Below are positions 1 to 7,539 of a DNA stretch of 64,000 nt, piece after piece (position 1 is the stretch's first letter; each line of letters opens with the position of its first letter). Made by a program: the position numbers and the translations under genes. This DNA comes from Actinoalloteichus_B caeruleus. Lineage in GTDB: Bacteria > Actinomycetota > Actinomycetes > Mycobacteriales > Pseudonocardiaceae. Below the pieces are notes generated by a model. The model saw nothing but the letters and a program-made list of their open reading frames with translations, was not told the origin of the DNA and searched no databases. The stretch is taken from NCBI RefSeq assembly GCF_000718005.1, contig NZ_JODV01000014.1. One strand, 5' to 3'.

Positions 1-348
1 GACACCGCGACCCGGACCGCGCTACGAGCGGTGCCGGAACTGGCCGGGATCTACGCGTTGACCCGCCGAGGCTGGCAGTGGACCTCGTTGTCCCGGGGCA
101 CCGGGACGCTGGTCGGCTGGTTCGCCTGGTCTGGCGGGCCGTTCGTGGACTGGTGCGTGATCCGGGGCTACGGGGAGGTCGAGGCCGTCCGGGTCCGCGA
201 CGGCGACGGCCTGGTCTGGCAGCGCTGCGGATCGGTCGGCGTGGTCGCCGCTGAGCTGCGGGACCTTCCCCCACCGCACGCCCCAGGTGCGCCGCGCCTG
301 CTGACAGGACGCCGGTGGCGACCACCCGGCGCACTGCGCCTGCGGTAA
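1..348 (+). CDS. Hypothetical protein, 3' end only
   Basis: This frame is open from the first base of the window, so the gene starts upstream; about 115 codons are present. A GTG at 31 is an in-frame codon and need not be the start. The visible part is rich in Trp and Gly and ends in a basic Arg/Pro tail (GRRWRPPGALRLR). I see no signal peptide, membrane segment or known motif and do not recognise the family. It is followed by the TTCTCC repeat and two further unrecognised genes in the same direction, so the three may form one transcription unit. Moderate confidence that it is coding, none about function. Confidence 0.5.
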   Translation, partial: DTATRTALRAVPELAGIYALTRRGWQWTSLSRGTGTLVGWFAWSGGPFVDWCVIRGYGEVEAVRVRDGDGLVWQRCGSVGVVAAELRDLPPPHAPGAPRLLTGRRWRPPGALRLR

Positions 349-366
349 CCACCCTCCCCCAATTCC

Positions 367-432
367 TTTTCCTTTTCCTTCTCCTTCTCCTTCTCCTTCT
401 CCTTCTCCTTCTCCTTCTCCTTCTCCTTCTCC
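367..432. repeat. TTCTCC hexanucleotide tandem repeat
   Basis: Two TTTTCC units (367-378) are followed by nine perfect TTCTCC units (379-432). The tract is pure pyrimidine on this strand and GGAGAA repeats on the other. It lies between two coding regions and ends about 20 nt before the GTG at 452, with the ribosome binding site AGGAAG in between. Six-base units would change spacing but not reading frame when copy number varies. Long simple repeats are uncommon in GC-rich actinomycete chromosomes. Confidence 0.9.
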
Positions 433-451
433 TGCGGACAGGAAGAACTCC

Positions 452-781
452 GTGTACTACGTCATCAACCGCTGTCTGGAGCCGATCAACGCCCGCTCCT
501 ATCTCGGCCCGTTCCCCCGCTACCCGCAGGCGTTGCGGGCCTGGGGGTTCCGGGGCCAGGTCGTCCTGGCCGCCCTGGGCACCGCCGCGATGCGTTCGGA
601 GGTCAGCACGGCCGGCCGCCTGTACTACCTGCTGCCCCGTGACCCCAGTCCTGGTCCCACCGGTGTTCCCGAGCTGGCACGGGGGCCGCTGCGGTGCCGG
701 CACACCGCCGAGGACCAGGCCGGTGAGGGGTTCCTCCTCACGTCCCAGTTGCTGCCCGACCCCGTGCTCAGCGGCGCGTGA
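452..781 (+). CDS. Hypothetical protein, 109 aa
   Basis: The GTG start has an AGGAAG ribosome binding site 6 nt upstream. The N-terminus (MYYVINRCLEPINARSYLGP) is not obviously biased, and the protein is soluble by eye, with no signal peptide or membrane span. I do not recognise a family. Its stop overlaps the next gene as GTGA (778-781), which suggests translational coupling of the two. The expandable TTCTCC tract lies directly in front of its ribosome binding site, so copy number could affect its expression (inference). Confidence 0.55.
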   Translation: MYYVINRCLEPINARSYLGPFPRYPQALRAWGFRGQVVLAALGTAAMRSEVSTAGRLYYLLPRDPSPGPTGVPELARGPLRCRHTAEDQAGEGFLLTSQLLPDPVLSGA

Positions 782-1422
782 CCACCATGAACCAGACACC
801 AGAACCCACCGGTCACGCCGCTCTGTCGTTGGCGGGGGCCGCCCCACCGGCTGGGCCCTACCCGGCGCGGACACCCCTCGCTGAGGAACCGACCTCGCCC
901 GCCGAGGCAACGACCGGGGCGGGCAGTGCCGGGGTGCGCGACGGGGACGACATCACCGGAGCCTGGCTCACCCGATGCGCGGTGCGCACCCCGGTCGTGG
1001 GCCGCCTCTACGGTCACGTCGACCTCGATACCGGCCACGGGCCTCCTGTCGGACCGGGCCTTCGTTACCTGGTGGGGACCTTCGACCACCGTCGCCTCGT
1101 GCTGTGCGGGGCGGTGGTGCGGCACTGCGCCGAGTTCGACGAGCTCACTACGGCCACGATCACGGAGATGCGGGACCTGGCCCGCCGGTGGCGGCTGGGG
1201 GAGTTCCTGCCGCCACCGACCACGATGAAACGCCGCCGCCGACGTGTCCCGGCGTGGGCGCGGGTGCGGTTCTGGTCCTGGGAGCCCGAGGTCGAGCTGG
1301 GCATCAGCTACGCGGGTCGGGTCAGTTTCAAACACGGCGACTGGGCCCGCATCGGCCCACATCCGTCCAGCGTCCTCCCCATCGCGGACAGCAGTGGGGA
1401 GGACCGCAGCTACCCGACGTGA
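778..1422 (+). CDS. Hypothetical protein, 214 aa
   Basis: The start is either the GTG at 778, overlapping the previous stop by 4 nt, or the ATG at 787; the overlap favours 778. The first 60 residues are Ala/Pro/Gly-rich and look disordered. Residues 60-140 look like a folded domain (VVGRLYGHVDLDT, then YLVGTFDHRRLVLCGAVVRH). A basic patch (MKRRRRRVP) follows, then a Trp-rich end. There is no recognisable catalytic motif, and I do not know the family. With the gene at 452 it forms a tightly linked pair of unknown function. Confidence 0.55.
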   Translation: MTTMNQTPEPTGHAALSLAGAAPPAGPYPARTPLAEEPTSPAEATTGAGSAGVRDGDDITGAWLTRCAVRTPVVGRLYGHVDLDTGHGPPVGPGLRYLVGTFDHRRLVLCGAVVRHCAEFDELTTATITEMRDLARRWRLGEFLPPPTTMKRRRRRVPAWARVRFWSWEPEVELGISYAGRVSFKHGDWARIGPHPSSVLPIADSSGEDRSYPT

Positions 1423-1725
1423 CCCCGCCGGGCACGACCTGCGGGATACCGCCGATCCTCCCGCGATCGCCACACCGGTTCCTCCTCCACGCGGGGGCCG
1501 TCGATGGGTCGTCACCGGGCGGGGCGCCGGCGGCCGCGACCGATGACGTGCGACGCCATTCCACGTGTGTTCCGAATGGCGCAGCCATTGCTACCACCGC
1601 GTTCGCAGCTGACGGATCCACCCGGCGGAATCGGCGGAGGGAAAACGGTCGACAGGTATCGAACGTACCGTCGACCGAATGTCGGACAAGGGCACCGAGG
1701 TGGTTAATCATTTGCCAACAGAGTG
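1423..1725. other. Intergenic, nothing recognised
   Basis: About 300 bases lie between the hypothetical pair and the pectate lyase promoter. The open frames here are compositionally unconvincing. I see no strong hairpin or RNA gene. Confidence 0.5.
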
Positions 1726-1755
1726 TTGACAGGGTGGAAACACGAGTCGTAGCCT
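1726..1755 (+). promoter_or_regulatory. Promoter of the pectate lyase gene
   Basis: A perfect -35 TTGACA (1726-1731) is followed after 18 nt by TAGCCT (1750-1755), matching TAnnnT. The predicted transcript would start near 1762 and have a leader of about 210 nt before the ATG at 1974. The local sequence is more AT-rich than its surroundings. Confidence 0.6.
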
Positions 1756-1765
1756 CCATCCCACA

Positions 1766-1780
1766 GGGAAACGCTTTCCC
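1766..1780. promoter_or_regulatory. LacI/CcpA-type operator
   Basis: GGGAAACGCTTTCCC has perfect GGGAAA/TTTCCC arms around a CG-containing centre, the architecture bound by LacI-family sugar regulators (cre-like). It lies just downstream of the predicted start of the pectate lyase transcript, a classic repressor roadblock position. The regulator gene is not in the window. Confidence 0.6.
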
Positions 1781-1973
1781 CCTGGTAGAGACCTTGAGGA
1801 CAACGGAGTCCAGGTCGCGCAACCCCCTAGGTCCCGAGCGGCGGACACGCCGGACGGGAAACCCAGCGGAACGGAAAGAACCGGTCCGCGCGCACCCTGC
1901 CGCGAGCCGAATTCCACCCCCTCCACCGGTCGCCGCGCCCTCACTCCGACAACGGAAGAAGAGAGAGGCTGAC

Positions 1974-2969
1974 ATGAGGAAACGACTCGTCGGACGCCGG
2001 CTCGTCGCCGCCGGCGCGCTGTCCGCGCTCGCCGTGGGCTCGGTCCTGGGCGGCTCGGTGCTGGCGGCCGCCGAACCCTCCGAGCCCTGGTCAGCGCCGT
2101 ACCAGGACGACCGGCCGATCGGCTGGGCCAGCGTTGACGAGAACGGCCAGAACGGCACCACCGGCGGGGCCGGCGGCGACACGGTGACCGCCTCCAACGC
2201 CGACCAGTTCCTCGACTACATCTCGCGGGACGAACCGCTGGTCATCGAGGTCGACGGCACGATCCAGCTGTCCGGGATGGAACGGGTCAGCTCGGACAAG
2301 ACGATCATCGGCGTCGGCACCAACGGCCACATCACCGGCGGCGGGCTCAAGCTGCGCTCGGTGAGCAACATCATCATCCGCAACCTGCACTTCTCCGACG
2401 CCAACGACGACTCGATCGACATGGAGGAGGGCACCCACCACGTCTGGGTCGACCACAACAGCTTCACCAACGCCAACGACGGCGCCGTCGACATCAAGCG
2501 TGAGTCCGACTTCATCACCGTCTCGTGGAACCGGGTCTACGAGCACGACAAGAGCATGATCCTGGGCCACTCCGACAACCACACCGCCGACATCGGGCAC
2601 CTGCGCGTCACCTACCACCACAACTACTTCGACGGCAGCGACACCCGGCACCCGCGTGTGCGGTTCGGTGACCAGGTCCACGTGTTCAACAACTACTACC
2701 GGGCCAACAAGGAGTACGGGGTCGCCTCCACGATGAACGCGGGCGTCATCGTCGAGGGCAACTACTTCGAGGACGTCGACACCCCCACCGAGGTCGGCTA
2801 CGGCAGCTCCAGCGACGGCCGCATCGTCGCCAGGAACAACGTCCTCGACAACTCGGGTGAGATCGCGACGGCGGGCAGCGTCGACGACCCGCCCTACTCC
2901 TACACCGTCGACAACCCGCAGAACATCCCGTCGCTGGTCGGCGGCGGCGCCGGGTACGGCAACCTCTGA
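1974..2969 (+). CDS. Secreted pectate lyase, polysaccharide lyase family 1
   Basis: 331 aa. It cleaves polygalacturonate by beta-elimination outside the cell. The N-terminus is a typical signal peptide (basic MRKRLVGRR, hydrophobic core, likely cleavage near Ala33). The mature part is a single right-handed beta-helix domain of the Amb_all/PelC type. It has the VWVDHNSF calcium-site motif (family vWiDH) and the catalytic-region motif DTRHPRVRFG, whose Arg residues include the expected Bronsted base. Length is normal for a single-domain enzyme, and there is no binding module. A purine-rich stretch ending about 4 nt before the ATG may serve as ribosome binding site. It is monocistronic, with its own regulated promoter and a strong hairpin terminator at 3044. 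Family identity is firm; exact substrate (methylated or free pectate) is not. Confidence 0.93.
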   Translation: MRKRLVGRRLVAAGALSALAVGSVLGGSVLAAAEPSEPWSAPYQDDRPIGWASVDENGQNGTTGGAGGDTVTASNADQFLDYISRDEPLVIEVDGTIQLSGMERVSSDKTIIGVGTNGHITGGGLKLRSVSNIIIRNLHFSDANDDSIDMEEGTHHVWVDHNSFTNANDGAVDIKRESDFITVSWNRVYEHDKSMILGHSDNHTADIGHLRVTYHHNYFDGSDTRHPRVRFGDQVHVFNNYYRANKEYGVASTMNAGVIVEGNYFEDVDTPTEVGYGSSSDGRIVARNNVLDNSGEIATAGSVDDPPYSYTVDNPQNIPSLVGGGAGYGNL

Positions 2970-3043
2970 CCCCGCCCCGGCGGCCGAGCGCGTCGACCCG
3001 CCCCGGCGAGGTCCACCACCCCGACAGGTGACCCGCGCTCCCC

Positions 3044-3072
3044 GATGCCCCTGGCCCTCGGCCAGGGGCATC
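3044..3072. terminator. Hairpin terminator after the pectate lyase gene
   Basis: A perfect 13-bp inverted repeat (GATGCCCCTGGCC and its complement) encloses a 3-nt loop CTC. There is no T tract, as is usual in GC-rich actinomycetes. Confidence 0.7.
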
Positions 3073-3120
3073 GTCGCCGTTCGGGACGGTCGCGGCCGCG
3101 CGGGCCGAGGAGCCGCCGCC

Positions 3121-3149
3121 TCCCCTCCCCTCCCCTCCCCCGCCCTCCC
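3121..3149 (-). other. G-quadruplex-capable tract
   Basis: The plus strand carries CCCCT repeated three times, then further C runs, so the minus strand has four G4-G5 runs separated by single bases plus two G3 runs. It sits about 200 nt upstream of the Ser/Thr kinase gene. A role in expression is speculative. Confidence 0.5.
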
Positions 3150-3345
3150 TGCCCGCCCAGCCGCCGACCGCCACGCGGGCGGCGGGCACGCAGCGCCGCC
3201 GACCAGCCACCCCGGGTGTCCCCGCTGGACGCCGCGCCCTCCCACCCGATCCGGACGGCCTCCCCGGGCCCGGTACGCGGGTTGGCTGTTCGGGCTTCGC
3301 GCCGGCCCTCTAACCTGTCGCGGTGGAACCGACGGGGAGACTCGG

Positions 3346-4923
3346 GTGAGCCAGGAGCAACGGAGGGTCGCCGACCGCTACCGGCTGGATGAGCGGATCG
3401 GCAGCGGAGCCATGGGCATTGTCTGGCGAGCCCATGATGAGCGGTTGAACCGCACCGTCGCCGTCAAACAGCTGCTCCAGCAGCCCGGACTGACTCCGGA
3501 GGAGGCCGAGGAGGCCCGGCAACGCGCGCTGCGCGAGGGCCGGATCGCGGCACGGCTGCAGCACGCGAACGCCATCGGCGTGTACGACGTGACCGAGCAC
3601 GAGGGCCAGCCCTGCCTGATCATGGAGTACCTGCCCTCGCGGAGCCTGGCCACCGTGCTGGCCGAGGAGGGCACGCTCACCCCCGAACGGGCGGCGGCGA
3701 TCGGAGCGCAGATCGCCACGGCGCTCAGCGTCGCGCACGCGGCCGGCATCGTCCACCGCGACGTCAAACCGGCCAACGTCCTGCTCGGGGAGGACGAGGT
3801 CGTCAAGATCACCGACTTCGGGATCTCCCGGGCGACCGGCGACGTCACGGTCACCAAGACGGGCATGTTCGCCGGCACCCCCGCCTACCTCGCCCCGGAG
3901 ATCGCCCGGGGCAACGACTCGGTCTCCGCCTCCGACGTGTTCTCCCTGGGTGCGACCCTCTACGCCTCCGTGGAGGGCGACCCGCCCTTCGGCACCGAGG
4001 GCAACAGCCTCGCCCTCCTCCAGACCGTCGCCAAGGGCCGCATCAACCCCCCGCAGCAGTCCGGGCCCCTCGCGCCCGTCCTGGTGCACATGCTGCGGGC
4101 CGAGCCCCAGGACCGGCCGACGATGGCCGAGGTCCGGGAGGCGCTGCAGGCCGTCGCCGAGGGCTCCCCGCTCCCGCCGACCGTCCTGGCCGTCCCCGGC
4201 CTGACCCCCAGCACCCCGGCGGAGCCGACCGCGACCCGCGCCATGCCCGCGCCCCCCACCCGCGGCCTGGCCGACACCGGCCCGATGACCGGCCCCATGA
4301 CGGGCCCGATGACCGGCCAGATGACCGCGGTCGGCGGCGGACCGAGCGCCGAGACGGTGCCCGCCAAGACCGTGCCGGCCGCCAAGGCACCCGGGAACCC
4401 CACCCGGGTCAACCGGCCCACGGCCGCCGCCGCCCCGGCACGTCAAGCCGAGCCCGCCCCCGCCGAGGAGGAGTGGTGGCGGCGCCCTGCGGTGCTGGCC
4501 GGCGCCGGCGCGGCCGCCGTCGTGGTGGTCATCGTCGTCATCGTCACCGCGCTGTCCCTGGGGGACGACAACGAGACCCCGTCCGTGGCCCCCGACACCG
4601 ACACCACCACCACGACACCCGCCCCCACCACACCCTCCGAGATCCCGACCACCGAGGAACAGGGACCGGTCGACGAAGGGGCCGACCCCGGGTGGCAGCA
4701 ACCCGCCCCACCACCCGCCAACGACTACCAGCCGGCACCCGACCAGGGCAGCGACACCATCGACCAGCCCTCGGCCCCCGAGGTGACCGACGATGACCCC
4801 GTCGACCCACCGGACGACGACGACACCGAGCCCGCCGACCCGCCCGACACCGGCAACCCGCCCGGCGGGGACGAACCACCCCCCGGCCAGGGCAACCCGG
4901 AGAACACCCACAACACGCCGTGA
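3346..4923 (+). CDS. Transmembrane serine/threonine protein kinase (PknB-like)
   Basis: 525 aa. The GTG start is preceded by GGGGAG at the right distance; the open frame upstream is low-complexity and not used. The N-terminal kinase domain (about 10-280) has the glycine loop IGSGAMG, the ATP-anchoring Lys41 (VAVKQ), the catalytic loop HRDVKPAN (Asp139), DFG (157-159) and the APE region, so it should be active. A Pro/Ala/Thr-rich linker follows, carrying an MTGP tandem repeat. Then comes one membrane helix near residues 384-407 and an extracytoplasmic tail of about 115 residues rich in Asp, Pro and Thr, with no PASTA or other sensor domain I can see. The gene abuts the convergent acyl-CoA dehydrogenase gene with only 13 nt between them, so no separate terminator is present. 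Substrates are unknown. Confidence 0.93.
   Translation: MSQEQRRVADRYRLDERIGSGAMGIVWRAHDERLNRTVAVKQLLQQPGLTPEEAEEARQRALREGRIAARLQHANAIGVYDVTEHEGQPCLIMEYLPSRSLATVLAEEGTLTPERAAAIGAQIATALSVAHAAGIVHRDVKPANVLLGEDEVVKITDFGISRATGDVTVTKTGMFAGTPAYLAPEIARGNDSVSASDVFSLGATLYASVEGDPPFGTEGNSLALLQTVAKGRINPPQQSGPLAPVLVHMLRAEPQDRPTMAEVREALQAVAEGSPLPPTVLAVPGLTPSTPAEPTATRAMPAPPTRGLADTGPMTGPMTGPMTGQMTAVGGGPSAETVPAKTVPAAKAPGNPTRVNRPTAAAAPARQAEPAPAEEEWWRRPAVLAGAGAAAVVVVIVVIVTALSLGDDNETPSVAPDTDTTTTTPAPTTPSEIPTTEEQGPVDEGADPGWQQPAPPPANDYQPAPDQGSDTIDQPSAPEVTDDDPVDPPDDDDTEPADPPDTGNPPGGDEPPPGQGNPENTHNTP
4285..4326 (+). repeat. 12-nt tandem repeat coding MTGP units in the kinase linker
   Basis: Three 12-nt units beginning ATGACC/ATGACG, plus half a unit, encode MTGP-MTGP-MTGQ-MT in the juxtamembrane linker. 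The units are slightly diverged at the DNA level. The Thr residues could be autophosphorylation sites (inference). Confidence 0.8.
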
Positions 4924-4936
4924 CGGCGCGCGCTCC

Positions 4937-6112
4937 TCACCGGAACGCGGCGATGCCCGTCAACGCACGGCCGATGGTGAGGGTGTGCACCTCGGCCGTG
5001 CCCTCGTAGGTGAGCACCGACTCCAGGTTGTTGGCGTGCCGCAGCGGCGAGTAGTCCAGGGTCACCCCGTTCGCGCCCAGTACCGTGCGGCACTCCCGGG
5101 CGATGCCGATCGCCTCGCGCACGTTGTTGAGCTTGCCCGCGCTCACCTGCTCCGGCCGCAGCCGGTCCCGTTCCTTCAACCGTCCCAGGTGGACGGCGAG
5201 CAGCGCGCACCCGCCGAGGCTGACCGCCATGTCCGCCAACTTGGCCTGCGTCAGCTGGAAACCGGCGATCGGCCGTCCGAACTGCTCCCGCGTCGACGCG
5301 TAGTCCAGGGTCGTGCGCAGGCAGTCCCGCGCCGCGCCCACCGCCCCGAAGACGATGCCGAACCGGGCCTCGTTCAGGCAGGACAGGGGAGCGCCGAGAC
5401 CCTCGGCGTGGGGGAGCCGGGCCGTGTCCGGGAGGCGGACGTCCTCCAGGACCAGTTCGGAGGTGACCGAGGCCCGCAACGACAACTTCGCGGGGACGTC
5501 CACGGCACGGAAGCCCCTGGCCGTGGTGGGCACGAGGAAGCCGCGCACCCCATCCTCGGTGCGGGCCCACACCGTGGCGACGTCGGCGATCCCGCCGTTG
5601 GTGATCCACGTCTTCGTGCCGGTGAGCACCCAGTCGGAGCCGTCACGCACCGCGCGCGTCCGCATCGCGGCCGGGTCGCTGCCCGCGTCGGGTTCGGTCA
5701 GCGCGAAACAGCCGACAGCCTCCCCCGCCGCCAGCCGGGGCAGCCACTCCCGCTTCTGCTCCTCCGACCCGTACCGCCAGATCGAGAACATCGACAGCGA
5801 CCCCTGCACCGACACGAAGCTCCGCAGGCCGCTGTCCACCGACTCCAGCTCCAGGCACGCCAACCCGTAGGCGACGGGGCCGAGCCCGGCGCAGCCGTAC
5901 CCCGTCAGGTGCATGCCCAGCACCCCGAACGCGCCCAGCTCCCGCGCGAGGTCGCGGTCGAACACCCCTCGCTCGAAGCGGTCGGCGACGCCGGGCCGCG
6001 CCCGCGCGTCGAGGAAGTCGGCGAGACCACGTTGGATCTCCCGTTCCTCCTCGGTCAGCAACGAGTCGATGTCCAGCAGCGCCAGCGGATCCGGCATCGG
6101 GGGACGTGCCAC
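4937..6112 (-). CDS. Acyl-CoA dehydrogenase, glutaryl-CoA dehydrogenase-like
   Basis: 391 aa, typical length. An FAD-dependent enzyme expected to oxidise and decarboxylate glutaryl-CoA to crotonyl-CoA in lysine/tryptophan breakdown. The family signatures are present: CFALTEPDAGSDP and WITNGGIADVATVWA in the FAD/acyl-binding middle domain, and TYEGTAEVHTL near the C-terminus, whose Glu370 corresponds to the catalytic base of glutaryl-CoA dehydrogenases. The GTG start at 6112 has a GAGG about 8 nt upstream; an ATG five codons later is the alternative. It is monocistronic and convergent with the kinase gene. Assignment to the glutaryl-CoA branch rests on the catalytic-Glu context and the SVQGSL-type motif; another short-chain acyl-CoA substrate cannot be excluded. 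Confidence 0.85.
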   Translation of the reverse strand: MARPPMPDPLALLDIDSLLTEEEREIQRGLADFLDARARPGVADRFERGVFDRDLARELGAFGVLGMHLTGYGCAGLGPVAYGLACLELESVDSGLRSFVSVQGSLSMFSIWRYGSEEQKREWLPRLAAGEAVGCFALTEPDAGSDPAAMRTRAVRDGSDWVLTGTKTWITNGGIADVATVWARTEDGVRGFLVPTTARGFRAVDVPAKLSLRASVTSELVLEDVRLPDTARLPHAEGLGAPLSCLNEARFGIVFGAVGAARDCLRTTLDYASTREQFGRPIAGFQLTQAKLADMAVSLGGCALLAVHLGRLKERDRLRPEQVSAGKLNNVREAIGIARECRTVLGANGVTLDYSPLRHANNLESVLTYEGTAEVHTLTIGRALTGIAAFR

Positions 6113-6400
6113 GGTGTCGACCTCGCCTTCGTCGGCGGTTCAGGGCCTTCCGCGGCAGAGCCTGCCACAACTCGGGGCTCCCGCGTCGGCGACGTCGGCC
6201 CTCGCCGCCGCTCGCCGGCGGCGCTCCGGGCCCACCGGGGACGCCTCCGCGTGGAGCACCCCACCGGGGTCGGGTGGCGTTCACGCCGAAGGGCGGTAGG
6301 GCGCGGCGACGGTGCCGGTTCCGGTCGGTCGGCCGGGGAGGGACGTCGACCGCGTCCTGGCCTCGGCGGCGCGTGCGCACCGCCAGCCGAGGAGCCGCGA

Positions 6401-6811
6401 ATGAGGACGCCCGCACGTCGGAGCCGCACCGCCCTGGCCGCGCTGTTCCTCATGCTCGTCGCCTCCGTGGTCCCGCCCGGCGCCGCGGCGGCCGCCTCCT
6501 ACGGCGGGCAGCGCGGCTCCGGGTACTCGGTGGTGAACTCCCTGGACCTCGTCGAGGCCACCGTCTTCCTCACCTACAACGCGGGCAACGGGAACAACCG
6601 CGTGGCCGTCGGGCACACCCCCGGCGACCGGCTGTTGATGAACGTCTGGCTGAAGCGGTCGCCCGAGACCCCCGCCCACTGGCGGCACGACCGCGGTTTC
6701 CTCACCACCTACGCGGGGCCGGTGCACCGGGCCGCCGCCGGCACCCGCGTGGACTGGGGCGGGTACCACAACGGTTCGGAGGACACCCGGTACGGCACGA
6801 ACCGCGGCTGA
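6401..6811 (+). CDS. Small secreted protein of unknown function
   Basis: 136 aa. The ATG has a GAGGAG ribosome binding site 6 nt upstream. The N-terminus is a signal peptide: RTPARRSR, a hydrophobic core, then an AAAAA cleavage region near residue 32. The mature protein of about 104 residues is rich in Gly, Asn, Thr and Tyr with no Cys (NAGNGNNRVAVGHTPG, then WGGYHNGSEDTRYG). It contains no motif I recognise. It stands alone, convergent with the O-methyltransferase gene. It could be a surface or extracellular ligand-binding protein, but nothing in the sequence proves this. Confidence 0.75.
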   Translation: MRTPARRSRTALAALFLMLVASVVPPGAAAAASYGGQRGSGYSVVNSLDLVEATVFLTYNAGNGNNRVAVGHTPGDRLLMNVWLKRSPETPAHWRHDRGFLTTYAGPVHRAAAGTRVDWGGYHNGSEDTRYGTNRG

Positions 6812-6818
6812 CCCGGCA

Positions 6819-6850
6819 TCAGCGCGGCCAGCCCGCCGCCGGGGCGCTGA
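6819..6850. terminator. Possible bidirectional hairpin terminator
   Basis: Inverted repeat TCAGCGC/GCGCTGA with an 18-nt GC-rich loop lies between the convergent genes at 6401 and 6868. Confidence 0.35.
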
Positions 6851-6867
6851 CGACCCCGTGCCGCCGG

Positions 6868-7539
6868 CTAGGAGCCGACGACGGCCAACGCGAAACCGTC
6901 GTAGCCCTTGGCGCCCACGGTCTGCACGGCGGTCGCCGACAGGCGCGGCTCGTCCGCCACGAGCTCCAGGAAGGACCGGACGCCCTCCACGGCCCCGTCA
7001 CCGCTGTCCGGGTCCGCGACCCGCCCGCCCCGCACGACGTTGTCGGCGATCAGCACGGTTCCCGGGCGGGACAGGCTCAGCGAGTAGTCCAGGTAGGCCG
7101 GGTACCCCTGCTTGTCCGCGTCGAGGAAGATCAGGTCGAACGGGCCCATCCCCGCCGTGACGAGCTGCGCCATCGTCTGCTGGGCCGGGCCGATGTGGAT
7201 GTCCACCTTCCCGAGCAGCCCGGCCGCCTCCAGGTTCGACCGCGCGACCTCGGCGTGCCTCGGGTCCCCCTCCAAGGTGACGAGCCGCCCGTGTTCGGGG
7301 AGGGCACGACCCAACCACACGGTGCTGTACCCGCCGAGCGTTCCCACCTCCAGGATCGTGTGGGCCCGGGTGATCACCGCGAGGAGGTGGAGCAGCTTCC
7401 CCTGGTTGGGGGCGACGTTGATCGGGGGGAGCCCGGCCGCCGCGCTGGCGGACAGGACGTGGTCGAGCACCGGGTCCTCGGGCACCAGCAGCCCGGTCAG
7501 GTAGTCGTCGACCTCGGCCCAGCGGTCCTGCGACGGCAT
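6868..7539 (-). CDS. Class I SAM-dependent O-methyltransferase (catechol/caffeoyl-CoA type)
   Basis: 223 aa. The ATG at 7539 is preceded by GAGGAG; a longer in-frame extension exists but is low-complexity. The fold signatures are TILEVGTLGGYST (SAM-binding motif I), VTLEGDPRHAEVAR (acidic residue for ribose), FDLIFLDADKQGYPAY (metal/catalytic Asp motif of cation-dependent O-methyltransferases) and LIADNVVRGG. This places it in the O-methyltransferase family 3 (COMT-like). Substrate unknown. Gene is alone, behind an unusually long, hairpin-rich upstream region. Confidence 0.88.
   Translation of the reverse strand: MPSQDRWAEVDDYLTGLLVPEDPVLDHVLSASAAAGLPPINVAPNQGKLLHLLAVITRAHTILEVGTLGGYSTVWLGRALPEHGRLVTLEGDPRHAEVARSNLEAAGLLGKVDIHIGPAQQTMAQLVTAGMGPFDLIFLDADKQGYPAYLDYSLSLSRPGTVLIADNVVRGGRVADPDSGDGAVEGVRSFLELVADEPRLSATAVQTVGAKGYDGFALAVVGS

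Noticed and set aside
315..884. Long plus-strand frame with a run of about 20 Leu/Phe residues
   Set aside because: The Leu run is only the TTCTCC repeat read in another frame; the frame overlaps better-supported genes and has no ribosome binding site.
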